Assembly: GCF_051020765.1 (NCBI RefSeq)
Contig: NW_027469560.1
Coordinates: forward strand, 1 to 64,000
Length of the DNA stretch: 64,000 nt
Direction of reading: 5' to 3'
Origin: Lasioglossum baleicum
Lineage: Eukaryota > Arthropoda > Insecta > Hymenoptera > Halictidae
Part shown: piece after piece, positions 50,830 through 63,516 of the stretch
Position numbering within the stretch: the stretch's first letter is position 1
Layout: every line of letters begins with the position of its first letter
Program-made: the position numbers and the translations under genes
The notes under the pieces: model-generated
What the model saw: the letters and a program-made list of their open reading frames with translations, nothing else
The model's database searches: none
Told to the model about the DNA's origin: nothing

Positions 50830-53800
50830 ATGCATTCTCTCTCACGTGTTTTTCCTCGACTAGCCTGCGGGATGCATCCTCTCGCACGTGTTTTTACTCG
50901 ACTAGCCTGCGGGATGCATCCTCTCTCACGTTTTTTTACCCGACTAGCCTGCGGGAAGCATCCTCCCGCACGTGTTTTTGCTCGACTAGCCTGCGGGATG
51001 CATCCTCTCGCACGTGTTTTTGCTCGACTAGCCTGCGGGATGCATCCTCTCGCACGTGTTTTTACTCGACTAGCCTGCGGGATGCATCCTCTCGCACGTG
51101 TATTTACTCGACTAGCCTGAGGGATGCATCCTCTCGCACGTTTTTTTTACCCGACTAGCCTGCGGGAAGCATCCTCCCGCACGTGTTTTTGCTCGACTAG
51201 CCTGCGGGATGCATCCTCTCGCACGTGTTTTTACTCGACTAGCCTGAGGGATGCATCCTCTCGCACGTTTTTTTACCCGACTAGCCTGCGGGAAGCATCC
51301 TCCCGCACGTGTTTTTGCTCGACTAGCCTGCGGGATGCATCCTCTGGCACGTGTTTTTACTCGACTAGCCTGCGGGATGCATCCTCTCGCACGTGTTTTT
51401 ACTCGACTTGCCTGCGGGATGCATCCTCTCTCACGTTTTTTTACCCGACTAGCCTGCGGGAAGCATCCTCCCGCACGTGTTTTTGCTCGAGTAGCCTGCG
51501 GGATGCATCCTCTCGCACGTGTTTTTGCTCGACTAGCCTGCGGGATGCATCCTCTCGCACGTGTTTTTGCTCGACTAGCCTGCGGGATGCATCCTCTCGC
51601 ACGTGTTTTTACTCGACTAGCCTGCGGGATGCATCCTCTCGCACGTGTTTTTACTCGACTAGCCTGCGGGATGCATCCTCTCGCACGTGTTTTTGCTCGA
51701 CTAGCCTGCGGGATGCATCCTCTCGCGCGTGTTTTTGCTCGACTAGCCTGCGGGATGCATCCTCTCGCGCGTGTTTTTGCTCGACTAGCCTGCGGGATGC
51801 ATCCTCTCGCACGTGTTTTTACTCGACTAGCCTGCGGGATGCATCCTCTCGCACGTGTTTTTGCTCGACTAGCCTGCGGGATGCATCCTCTCGCGCGTGT
51901 TTTTGCTCGACTAGCCTGCGGGATGCATCCTCTCGCGCGTGTTTTTGCTCGACTAGCCTGCGGGATGCATCCTCTCGCGCGTGTTTTTGCTCGACTAGCC
52001 TGCGGGATGCATCCTCTCGCGCGTGTTTTTGCTCGACTAGCCTGCGTGATGCATCCTCTCGCACGTGTTTTTACTCGACTAGCCTGCGGGAAGCATCCTC
52101 TCGCACGTGTTTTTACTCGACTAGCCTGCGGGATGCATCCTCTCGCACGTGTTTTTCCTCGACTAACCTGCGGGATGCATCCTCTCGCACGTGTTTTTAC
52201 TCGACTAGCCTGCGGGATGCATCCTCTGGCACGTGTTTTTACTCGACTAGCCTGCGGGATGCATCCTCTCGCACGTGTTTTTACTCGACTAGCCTGCGGG
52301 ATGCATCCTCTGGCACGTGTTTTTACTCGACTAGCCTGCGGGATGCATCCTCTGGCACGTGTTTTTACTCGACTAGCCTGCGGGATGCATCCTCTCGCAC
52401 GTGTTTTTACTCGACTAGCCTGAGGGATGCATTCTCTCTCACGTGTTCTTCCTCGACTAGCCTGCGGGATGCATCCTCTCGCACGTGTTTTTACTCGACT
52501 AGCCTGCGGGATGCATCCTCTCTCACGTTTTTTTACCCGACTAGCCTGCGGGAAGCATCCTCCCGCACGTGTTTTTGCTCGACTAGCCTGCGGGATGCAT
52601 CCTCTCGCACGTGTTTTTGCTCGACTAGCCTGCGGGATGCATCCTCTCGCACTTGTTTTTACTCGACTAGCCTGCGGGATGCATCCTCTCGCACGTGTTT
52701 TTACTCGACTAGCCTGCGGGATGCATTCTCTCGCACGTGTTTTTACTCGACTAGCCTGCGGGATGCATCCTCTCGCACGTGTTTTTACTCGACTAGCCTG
52801 CGGGATGCATCCTCGCGCACGTGTTTTTACTCGACTAGCCTGCGGGATGCATCCTCTCGCACGTGTTTTTACCCGACTAGCCTGCGGGAAGCATCCTCCC
52901 GCACGTGTTTTTGCTCGACTAGCCTGCGGGATGCATCCTCTCGCACGTGTTTTTGCTCGACTAGCCTGCGGAATGCATCCTCTCGCACGTGTTTTTGCCC
53001 GACTAGCCTGCGGGAAGCATCCTGTCGCACGTGTTTTTGCTCGACTAGCCTGCGGGATGCATCCTCTCGCACGTGTTTTTACCCGACTAGCCTGCGGGAA
53101 GCATCCTCCCGCACGTGTTTTTGCTCGACTAGCCTGCGGGATGCATCCTCTCGCACGTGTTTTTGCTCGACTACCCTGCGGGATGCATCCTCTCGCACGT
53201 GTTTTTGCTCGACTAGCCTGCGGGATGCATCCTCTCGCACGTGTTTTTGCTCGACTAGCCTGCGGGATGCATCCTCCCGCACGTGTTTTTGCTCGACTAG
53301 CCTGCGGGATGCATCCTCTCGCACGTGTTTTTACTCGACTAGCCTGCGGGATGCATCCTCTCGCACGTGTTTTTACTCGACTAGCCTGCGGGATGCATCC
53401 TCTCGCACGAGTTTTTACTCGACTAGCCTGCGGGATGCATCCTCTCGCACGTGTTTTTACTCGACTAGCCTGCGGGATGCACCCTCTCGCACGTGTTTTT
53501 ACTCGACTAGCCTGCGGGATGCATCCTCTCGCACGTGTTTTTGCTCGACTAGCCTGCGGGATGCATCCTCCCGCACGTGTTTTTGCTCGACTATCCTGCG
53601 GGATGCATCCTCCCGCACGTGTATTTGCTCGACTAGCCTGCGGGATGCATCCTCTCGCACGTGTTTTTACTCGACTAGCCTGCGGGATGGATCCTCTCGC
53701 ACGTGTTTTTACTCGACTAGCCTGCGGGATGCATCCTCTCGCACGTGTTTTTACTCGACTAGCCTGCGGGATGCATCCTCCCGCACGTGTTTTTACTCGA

Positions 53801-55702
53801 CTAGCCTGCGGGATGCATCCTCTGGCACGTGTTTTTACTCGACTAGCCTGCGGGATGCATCCTCTCGCACGTGTTTTTACTAGACTAGCCTGCGGGATGC
53901 ATCCTCTGGCACGTGTTTTTACTCGACTAGCCTGCGGGATGCATCCTCTGGCACGTGTTTTTACTCGACTAGCCTGCGGGAAGCATCCTCTCGCACGTGT
54001 TTTTACTCGACTAGCCTGCGGGATGCATCCTCTCGCACGTGTTTTTCCTCGACTAACCTGCGGGATGCATCCTCTCGCACGTGTTTTTACTCGACTAGCC
54101 TGCGGGATGCATCCTCTGGCACGTGTTTTTACTCGACTAGCCTGCGGGATGCATCCTCTCGCACGTGTTTTTACTCGACTAGCCTGCGGGATGCATCCTC
54201 TGGCACGTGTTTTTACTCGACTAGCCTGCGGGATGCATCCTCTGGCACGTGTTTTTACTCGACTAGCCTGCGGGATGCATCCTCTCGCACGTGTTTTTAC
54301 TCGACTAGCCTGCGGGATGCACCCTCTCGCACGTGTTTTTACTCGACTAGCCTGCGGGATGCATCCTCTCGCACGTGTTTTTGCTCGACTAGCCTGCGGG
54401 ATGCATCCTCCCGCACGTGTTTTTGCTCGACTAGCCTGCGGGATGCATCCTCCCGCACGTGTATTTGCTCGACTAGCCTGCGGGATGCATCCTCTCGCAC
54501 GTGTTTTTACTCGACTAGCCTGCGGGATGGATCCTCTCGCACGTGTTTTTACTCGACTAGCCTGCGGGATGCATCCTCTCGCACGTGTTTTTACTCGACT
54601 AGCCTGCGGGATGCATCCTCTCGCACGTGTTTTTACTCGACTAGCCTGCGGGATGCATCCTCTGGCACGTGTTTTTACTCGACTAGCCTGCGGGATGCAT
54701 CCTCTCGCACGTGTTTTTACTAGACTAGCCTGCGGGATGCATCCTCTGGCACGTGTTTTTACTCGACTAGCCTGCGGGATGCATCCTCTGGCACGTGTTT
54801 TTACTCGACTAGCCTGCGGGATGCATCCTCTCGCACGTGTTTTTACTCGACTTGCCTGCGGGATGCATCCTCTCTCACGTTTTTTTACCCGACTAGCCTG
54901 CGGGAAGCATCCTCCCGCACGTGTTTTTGCTCGACTAGCCTGCGGGATGCATCCTCTCGCACGTGTTTTTGCTCGACTAGCCTGCGGGATGCATCCTCTC
55001 GCACGTGTTTTTGCTCGACTAGCCTGCGGGATGCAACCTCTCGCACGTGTTTTTACTCGACTAGCCTGCGGGATGCATCCTCTCGCACGTGTTTTTACTC
55101 GACTAGCCTGCGGGATGCATCCTCTCGCACGTGTTTTTGCTCGACTAGCCTGCGGGATGCATCCTCTCGCGCGTGTTTTTGCTCGACTAGCCTGCGGGAT
55201 GCATCCTCTCGCGCGTGTTTTTGCTCGACTAGCCTGCGGGATGCATCCTCTCGCGCGTGTTTTTGCTCGACTAGCCTGCGGGATGCATCCTCTCGCGCGT
55301 GTTTTCGCTCGACTAGCCTGCGTGATGCATCCTCTCGCACGTGTTTTTACTCGACTAGCCTGCGGGAAGCATCCTCTCGCACGTGTTTTTACTCGACTAG
55401 CCTGCGGGATGCATCCTCTCGCACGTGTTTTTCCTCGACTAACCTGCGGGATGCATCCTCTCGCACGTGTTTTTACTCGACTAGCCTGCGGGATGCATCC
55501 TCTGGCACGTGTTTTTACTCGACTAGCCTGCGGGATGCATCCTCTCGCACGTGTTTTTACTCGACTAGCCTGCGGGATGCATCCTCTGGCACGTGTTTTT
55601 ACTCGACTAGCCTGCGGGATGCATCCTCTGGCACGTGTTTTTACTCGACTAGCCTGCGGGATGCATCCTCTCGCACGTGTTTTTACTCGACTAGCCTGAG
55701 GG
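50830..55702. repeat. HOR copy H10, 4,873 bp (+14 monomers)
   Basis: It has the standard front and second marker (52427). The middle section is six monomers shorter before GGATCC at 53689. An added 840 bp leads to a second GGATCC at 54529, after which the final 1,174 bp match the standard end. The added part includes a CTAACC segment near 54055 normally found in the HOR front. ACTATCC near 53591 and ATGCAACC near 55034 are private. Confidence 0.88.
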
Positions 55703-55996
55703 ATGCATTCTCTCTCACGTGTTTTTCCTCGACTAGCCTGCGGGATGCATCCTCTCGCACGTGTTTTTACTCGACTAGCCTGCGGGATGCATCCTCTCTC
55801 ACGTTTTTTTACCCGACTAGCCTGCGGGAAGCATCCTCCCGCACGTGTTTTTGCTCGACTAGCCTGCGGGATGCATCCTCTCGCACGTGTTTTTGCTCGA
55901 CTAGCCTGCGGGATGCATCCTCTCGCACGTGTTTTTACTCGACTAGCCTGCGGGATGCATCCTCTCGCACGTGTTTTTACTCGACTAGCCTGAGGG

Positions 55997-58900
55997 ATGC
56001 ATCCTCTCGCACGTTTTTTTTACCCGACTAGCCTGCGGGAAGCATCCTCCCGCACGTGTTTTTGCTCGACTAGCCTGCGGGATGCATCCTCTCGCACGTG
56101 TTTTTACTCGACTAGCCTGAGGGATGCATCCTCTCGCACGTTTTTTTACCCGACTAGCCTGCGGGAAGCATCCTCCCGCACGTGTTTTTGCTCGACTAGC
56201 CTGCGGGATGCATCCTCTGGCACGTGTTTTTACTCGACTAGCCTGCGGGATGCATCCTCTCGCACGTGTTTTTACTCGACTTGCCTGCGGGATGCATCCT
56301 CTCTCACGTTTTTTTACCCGACTAGCCTGCGGGAAGCATCCTCCCGCACGTGTTTTTGCTCGACTAGCCTGCGGGATGCATCCTCTCGCACGTGTTTTTG
56401 CTCGACTAGCCTGCGGGATGCATCCTCTCGCACGTGTTTTTGCTCGACTAGCCTGCGGGATGCATCCTCTCGCACGTGTTTTTACTCGACTAGCCTGCGG
56501 GATGCATCCTCTCGCACGTGTTTTTACTCGACTAGCCTGCGGGATGCATCCTCTCGCACGTGTTTTTGCTCGACTAGCCTGCGGGATGCATCCTCTCGCG
56601 CGTGTTTTTGCTCGACTAGCCTGCGGGATGCATCCTCTCGCGCGTGTTTTTGCTCGACTAGCCTGCGGGATGCATCCTCTCGCACGTGTTTTTACTCGAC
56701 TAGCCAGCGGGATGCATCCTCTCGCACGTGTTTTTGCTCGACTAGCCTGCGGGATGCATCCTCTCGCGCGTGTTTTTGCTCGACTAGCCTGCGGGATGCA
56801 TCCTCTCGCGCGTGTTTTTGCTCGACTAGCCTGCGGGATGCATCCTCTCGCGCGTGTTTTTGCTCGACTAGCCTGCGGGATGCATCCTCTCGCGCGTGTT
56901 TTTGCTCGACTAGCCTGCGTGATGCATCCTCTCGCACGTGTTTTTACTCGACTAGCCTGCGGGAAGCATCCTCTCGCACGTGTTTTTACTCGACTAGCCT
57001 GCGGGATGCATCCTCTCGCACGTGTTTTTCCTCGACTAACCTGCGGGATGCATCCTCTCGCACGTGTTTTTACTCGACTAGCCTGCGTGATGCATCCTCT
57101 GGCACGTGTTTTTACTCGACTAGCCTGCGGGATGCATCCTCTCGCACGTGTTTTTACTCGACTAGCCTGCGGGATGCATCCTCTGGCACGTGTTTTTACT
57201 CGACTAGCCTGCGGGATGCATCCTCTGGCACGTGTTTTTGCTCGACTAGCCTGCGGGATGCATCCTCTCGCACGTGTTTTTGCTCGACTAGCCTGCGGGA
57301 TGCATCCTCTCGCACGTGTTTTTGCTCGACTAGCCTGCGGGATGCATCCTCTCGCACGTGTTTTTACTCGACTAGCCTGCGGGATGCATCCTCTCGCGCG
57401 TGTTTTTACTCGACTAGCCTGCGGGATGCATCCTCTCGCGCGTGTTTTTGCTCGACTAGCCTGCGGGATGCATCCTCTCGCGCGTGTTTTTGCTCGACTA
57501 GCCTGCGGGATGCATCCTCTCGCGCGTGTTTTTGCTCGACTAGCCTGCGGGATGCATCCTCTCGCGCGCGTTTTTGCTCGACTAGCCTGCGGGATGCATC
57601 CTCTCGCGCGTGTTTTTGCTCGACTAGCCTGCGGGATGCATCCTCTCGCACGTGTTTTTGCTCGACTAGCCTGCGGGATGCATCCTCTCGCACGTCTTTT
57701 TGCTCGACTAGCCTGCGGGATGCATCCTCTCGCGCGTGTTTTTGCTCGACTAGCCTGCGGGATGCATCCCCTCTCGCGTGTTTTTGCTCGACTAGCCTGC
57801 GGGATGCATCCTCTCGCGCGTGTTTTTGCTCGACTATCCTGCGTAATGCATCCTCTCGCGCGTGTTTTTACTCGACTAGCCTGCGGGATGCATCCTCTCG
57901 CACGTGTTTTTACTCGACTAGCCTGCGGGATGCACACTCTCGCACGTGTTTTTACTCGACTACCCTGCGGGATGCATCCTCTCGCACGTGTTTTTACTCG
58001 ACTAGCCTGCGGGATGCATCCTCTCGCACGAGTTTTTACTCGACTAGCCTGCGGGATGCATCCTCTCGCACGTGTTTTTACTCGACTAGCCTGCGGGATG
58101 CACCCTCTCGCACGTGTTTTTACTCGACTAGCCTGCGGGATGCATCCTCTCGCACGTGTTTTTGCTCGACTAGCCTGCGGGATGCATCCTCCCGCACGTG
58201 TTTTTGCTCGACTAGCCTGCGGGATGCATCCTCCCGCACGTGTATTTGCTCGACTAGCATGCGGGATGCATCCTCTCGCACGTGTTTTTACTCGACTAGC
58301 CTGCGGGATGGATCCTCTCGCACGTGTTTTTACTCGACTAGCCTGCGGGATGCATCCTCTCGCACGTGTTTTTACTCGACTAGCCTGCGGGATGCATCCT
58401 CTCGCACGTGTTTTTACTCGACTAGCCTGCGGGATGCATCCTCTGGCACGTGTTTTTACTCGACTAGCCTGCGGGATGCATCCTCTCGCACGTGTTTTTA
58501 CTAGACTAGCCTGCGGGATGCATCCTCTGGCACGTGTTTTTACTCGACTAGCCTGCGGGATGCATCCTCTGGCACGTGTTTTTACTCGACTAGCCTGCGG
58601 GATGCATCCTCTCGCACGAGTTTTTACTCGACTAGCCTGCGGGATGCATCCTCTCGCACGTGTTTTTACTCGACTAGCCTGCGGGATGCACCCTCTCGCA
58701 CGTGTTTTTACTCGACTAGCCTGCGGGATGCATCCTCTCGCACGTGTTTTTGCTCGACTAGCCTGCGGGATGCATCCTCCCGCACGTGTTTTTGCTCGAC
58801 TAGCCTGCGGGATGCATCCTCCCGCACGTGTATTTGCTCGACTAGCCTGCGGGATGCATCCTCTCGCACGTGTTTTTACTCGACTAGCCTGCGGGATGGA

Positions 58901-59441
58901 TCCTCTCGCACGTGTTTTTACTCGACTAGCCTGCGGGATGCATCCTCTCGCACGTGTTTTTACTCGACTAGCCTGCGGGATGCATCCTCTCGCACGTGTT
59001 TTTACTCGACTAGCCTGCGGGATGCATCCTCTGGCACGTGTTTTTACTCGACTAGCCTGCGGGATGCATCCTCTCGCACGTGTTTTTACTAGACTAGCCT
59101 GCGGGATGCATCCTCTGGCACGTGTTTTTACTCGACTAGCCTGCGGGATGCATCCTCTGGCACGTGTTTTTACTCGACTAGCCTGCGGGATGCATCCTCT
59201 CGCACGTGTTTTTACTCGACTTGCCTGCGGGATGCATCCTCTCTCACGTTTTTTTACCCGACTAGCCTGCGGGAAGCATCCTCCCGCACGTGTTTTTGCT
59301 CGACTAGCCTGCGGGATGCATCCTCTCGCACGTGTTTTTGCTCGACTAGCCTGCGGGATGCATCCTCTCGCACGTGTTTTTACTCGACTAGCCTGCGGGA
59401 TGCATCCTCTCGCACGTGTTTTTACTCGACTAGCCTGAGGG
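55997..59441. repeat. 3,445-bp tandem duplication, copy 1
   Basis: It has 82 monomers with one 43-bp unit. Private bases compared with copy 2 are GCGTGATGC near 57086, CGCGTG-T5A near 57396 and ATGCACCC near 58688. GGATCC lies at 58310 and 58898. Confidence 0.9.
57997..59172. repeat. 588-bp doublet in the 3,445-bp unit, copy 1
   Basis: Two 14-monomer copies, 57997-58584 and 58585-59172, of the same type as 11910-13085. AGCATGCGGG near 58256 marks the first copy only. Confidence 0.88.
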
Positions 59442-62400
59442 ATGCATCCTCTCGCACGTTTTTTTTACCCGACTAGCCTGCGGGAAGCATCCTCCCGCAC
59501 GTGTTTTTGCTCGACTAGCCTGCGGGATGCATCCTCTCGCACGTGTTTTTACTCGACTAGCCTGAGGGATGCATCCTCTCGCACGTTTTTTTACCCGACT
59601 AGCCTGCGGGAAGCATCCTCCCGCACGTGTTTTTGCTCGACTAGCCTGCGGGATGCATCCTCTGGCACGTGTTTTTACTCGACTAGCCTGCGGGATGCAT
59701 CCTCTCGCACGTGTTTTTACTCGACTTGCCTGCGGGATGCATCCTCTCTCACGTTTTTTTACCCGACTAGCCTGCGGGAAGCATCCTCCCGCACGTGTTT
59801 TTGCTCGACTAGCCTGCGGGATGCATCCTCTCGCACGTGTTTTTGCTCGACTAGCCTGCGGGATGCATCCTCTCGCACGTGTTTTTGCTCGACTAGCCTG
59901 CGGGATGCATCCTCTCGCACGTGTTTTTACTCGACTAGCCTGCGGGATGCATCCTCTCGCACGTGTTTTTACTCGACTAGCCTGCGGGATGCATCCTCTC
60001 GCACGTGTTTTTGCTCGACTAGCCTGCGGGATGCATCCTCTCGCGCGTGTTTTTGCTCGACTAGCCTGCGGGATGCATCCTCTCGCGCGTGTTTTTGCTC
60101 GACTAGCCTGCGGGATGCATCCTCTCGCACGTGTTTTTACTCGACTAGCCAGCGGGATGCATCCTCTCGCACGTGTTTTTGCTCGACTAGCCTGCGGGAT
60201 GCATCCTCTCGCGCGTGTTTTTGCTCGACTAGCCTGCGGGATGCATCCTCTCGCGCGTGTTTTTGCTCGACTAGCCTGCGGGATGCATCCTCTCGCGCGT
60301 GTTTTTGCTCGACTAGCCTGCGGGATGCATCCTCTCGCGCGTGTTTTTGCTCGACTAGCCTGCGTGATGCATCCTCTCGCACGTGTTTTTACTCGACTAG
60401 CCTGCGGGAAGCATCCTCTCGCACGTGTTTTTACTCGACTAGCCTGCGGGATGCATCCTCTCGCACGTGTTTTTCCTCGACTAACCTGCGGGATGCATCC
60501 TCTCGCACGTGTTTTTACTCGACTAGCCTGCGGGATGCATCCTCTGGCACGTGTTTTTACTCGACTAGCCTGCGGGATGCATCCTCTCGCACGTGTTTTT
60601 ACTCGACTAGCCTGCGGGATGCATCCTCTGGCACGTGTTTTTACTCGACTAGCCTGCGGGATGCATCCTCTGGCACGTGTTTTTGCTCGACTAGCCTGCG
60701 GGATGCATCCTCTCGCACGTGTTTTTGCTCGACTAGCCTGCGGGATGCATCCTCTCGCACGTGTTTTTGCTCGACTAGCCTGCGGGATGCATCCTCTCGC
60801 ACGTGTTTTTACTCGACTAGCCTGCGGGATGCATCCTCTCGCACGTGTTTTTACTCGACTAGCCTGCGGGATGCATCCTCTCGCGCGTGTTTTTGCTCGA
60901 CTAGCCTGCGGGATGCATCCTCTCGCGCGTGTTTTTGCTCGACTAGCCTGCGGGATGCATCCTCTCGCGCGTGTTTTTGCTCGACTAGCCTGCGGGATGC
61001 ATCCTCTCGCGCGCGTTTTTGCTCGACTAGCCTGCGGGATGCATCCTCTCGCGCGTGTTTTTGCTCGACTAGCCTGCGGGATGCATCCTCTCGCACGTGT
61101 TTTTGCTCGACTAGCCTGCGGGATGCATCCTCTCGCACGTCTTTTTGCTCGACTAGCCTGCGGGATGCATCCTCTCGCGCGTGTTTTTGCTCGACTAGCC
61201 TGCGGGATGCATCCCCTCTCGCGTGTTTTTGCTCGACTAGCCTGCGGGATGCATCCTCTCGCGCGTGTTTTTGCTCGACTATCCTGCGTAATGCATCCTC
61301 TCGCGCGTGTTTTTACTCGACTAGCCTGCGGGATGCATCCTCTCGCACGTGTTTTTACTCGACTAGCCTGCGGGATGCACACTCTCGCACGTGTTTTTAC
61401 TCGACTACCCTGCGGGATGCATCCTCTCGCACGTGTTTTTACTCGACTAGCCTGCGGGATGCATCCTCTCGCACGAGTTTTTACTCGACTAGCCTGCGGG
61501 ATGCATCCTCTCGCACGTGTTTTTACTCGACTAGCCTGCGGGATGCACCCTCTCGCACGTGTTTTTACTCGACTAGCCTGCGGGATGCATCCTCTCGCAC
61601 GTGTTTTTGCTCGACTAGCCTGCGGGATGCATCCTCCCGCACGTGTTTTTGCTCGACTAGCCTGCGGGATGCATCCTCCCGCACGTGTATTTGCTCGACT
61701 AGCATGCGGGATGCATCCTCTCGCACGTGTTTTTACTCGACTAGCCTGCGGGATGGATCCTCTCGCACGTGTTTTTACTCGACTAGCCTGCGGGATGCAT
61801 CCTCTCGCACGTGTTTTTACTCGACTAGCCTGCGGGATGCATCCTCTCGCACGTGTTTTTACTCGACTAGCCTGCGGGATGCATCCTCTGGCACGTGTTT
61901 TTACTCGACTAGCCTGCGGGATGCATCCTCTCGCACGTGTTTTTACTAGACTAGCCTGCGGGATGCATCCTCTGGCACGTGTTTTTACTCGACTAGCCTG
62001 CGGGATGCATCCTCTGGCACGTGTTTTTACTCGACTAGCCTGCGGGATGCATCCTCTCGCACGAGTTTTTACTCGACTAGCCTGCGGGATGCATCCTCTC
62101 GCACGTGTTTTTACTCGACTAGCCTGCGGGATGCACGCTCTCGCACGTGTTTTTACTCGACTAGCCTGCGGGATGCATCCTCTCGCACGTGTTTTTGCTC
62201 GACTAGCCTGCGGGATGCATCCTCCCGCACGTGTTTTTGCTCGACTAGCCTGCGGGATGCATCCTCCCGCACGTGTATTTGCTCGACTAGCCTGCGGGAT
62301 GCATCCTCTCGCACGTGTTTTTACTCGACTAGCCTGCGGGATGGATCCTCTCGCACGTGTTTTTACTCGACTAGCCTGCGGGATGCATCCTCTCGCACGT

Positions 62401-62886
62401 GTTTTTACTCGACTAGCCTGCGGGATGCATCCTCTCGCACGTGTTTTTACTCGACTAGCCTGCGGGATGCATCCTCTGGCACGTGTTTTTACTCGACTAG
62501 CCTGCGGGATGCATCCTCTCGCACGTGTTTTTACTAGACTAGCCTGCGGGATGCATCCTCTGGCACGTGTTTTTACTCGACTAGCCTGCGGGATGCATCC
62601 TCTGGCACGTGTTTTTACTCGACTAGCCTGCGGGATGCATCCTCTCGCACGTGTTTTTACTCGACTTGCCTGCGGGATGCATCCTCTCTCACGTTTTTTT
62701 ACCCGACTAGCCTGCGGGAAGCATCCTCCCGCACGTGTTTTTGCTCGACTAGCCTGCGGGATGCATCCTCTCGCACGTGTTTTTGCTCGACTAGCCTGCG
62801 GGATGCATCCTCTCGCACTTGTTTTTGCTCGACTAGCCTGCGGGATGCATCCTCTCGCACGTGTTTTTACTCGACTAGCCTGCGGG
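59442..62886. repeat. 3,445-bp tandem duplication, copy 2
   Basis: It aligns to copy 1 without a gap at an offset of 3,445 bp until about 62800, where the array continues with standard HOR-end monomers. GGATCC lies at 61755 and 62343, each 3,445 bp after its partner. Differences include ATGCACGC near 62131 and CACTTG-T5G near 62817. Identity by eye is above 99.8% in the aligned part. Confidence 0.88.
61442..62617. repeat. 588-bp doublet in the 3,445-bp unit, copy 2
   Basis: Two 14-monomer copies, 61442-62029 and 62030-62617, the counterpart of 57997-59172. It was therefore copied as part of the larger duplication. Confidence 0.88.
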
Positions 62887-63516
62887 ATGCATCCTCTCGC
62901 ACGTGTTTTTACTCGACTAGCCTGCGGGATGCATCCTCTCGCACGTGTTTTTGCTCGACTAGCCTGCGGGATGCATCCTCTCGCGCGTGTTTTTGCTCGA
63001 CTAGCCTGCGGGATGCATCCTCTCGCGCGTGTTTTTGCTCGACTAGCCTGCGGGATGCATCCTCTCGCGCGTGTTTTTGCTCGACTAGCCTGCGGGATGC
63101 ATCCTCTCGCGCGTGTTTTTGCTCGACTAGCCTGCGTGATGCATCCTCTCGCACGTGTTTTTACTCGACTAGCCTGCGGGAAGCATCCTCTCGCACGTGT
63201 TTTTACTCGACTAGCCTGCGGGATGCATCCTCTCGCACGTGTTTTTCCTCGACTAACCTGCGGGATGCATCCTCTCGCACGTGTTTTTACTCGACTAGCC
63301 TGCGGGATGCATCCTCTGGCACGTGTTTTTACTCGACTAGCCTGCGGGATGCATCCTCTCGCACGTGTTTTTACTCGACTAGCCTGCGGGATGCATCCTC
63401 TGGCACGTGTTTTTACTCGACTAGCCTGCGGGATGCATCCTCTGGCACGTGTTTTTACTCGACTAGCCTGCGGGATGCATCCTCTCGCACGTGTTTTTAC
63501 TCGACTAGCCTGAGGG

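Larger units (their letters stand above)
55703..63516. repeat. HOR region H11, 7,814 bp, alternative type
   Basis: This stretch has two 43-bp units (55997, 59442), no GTTCTTCC marker and no CTCGAG. It is built on two copies of a 3,445-bp unit. It shares CACGTC-T5, CCCCTCTCGCG, GTAATGC and the 588-bp doublet with H1 and not with the copies between them. Confidence 0.88.
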
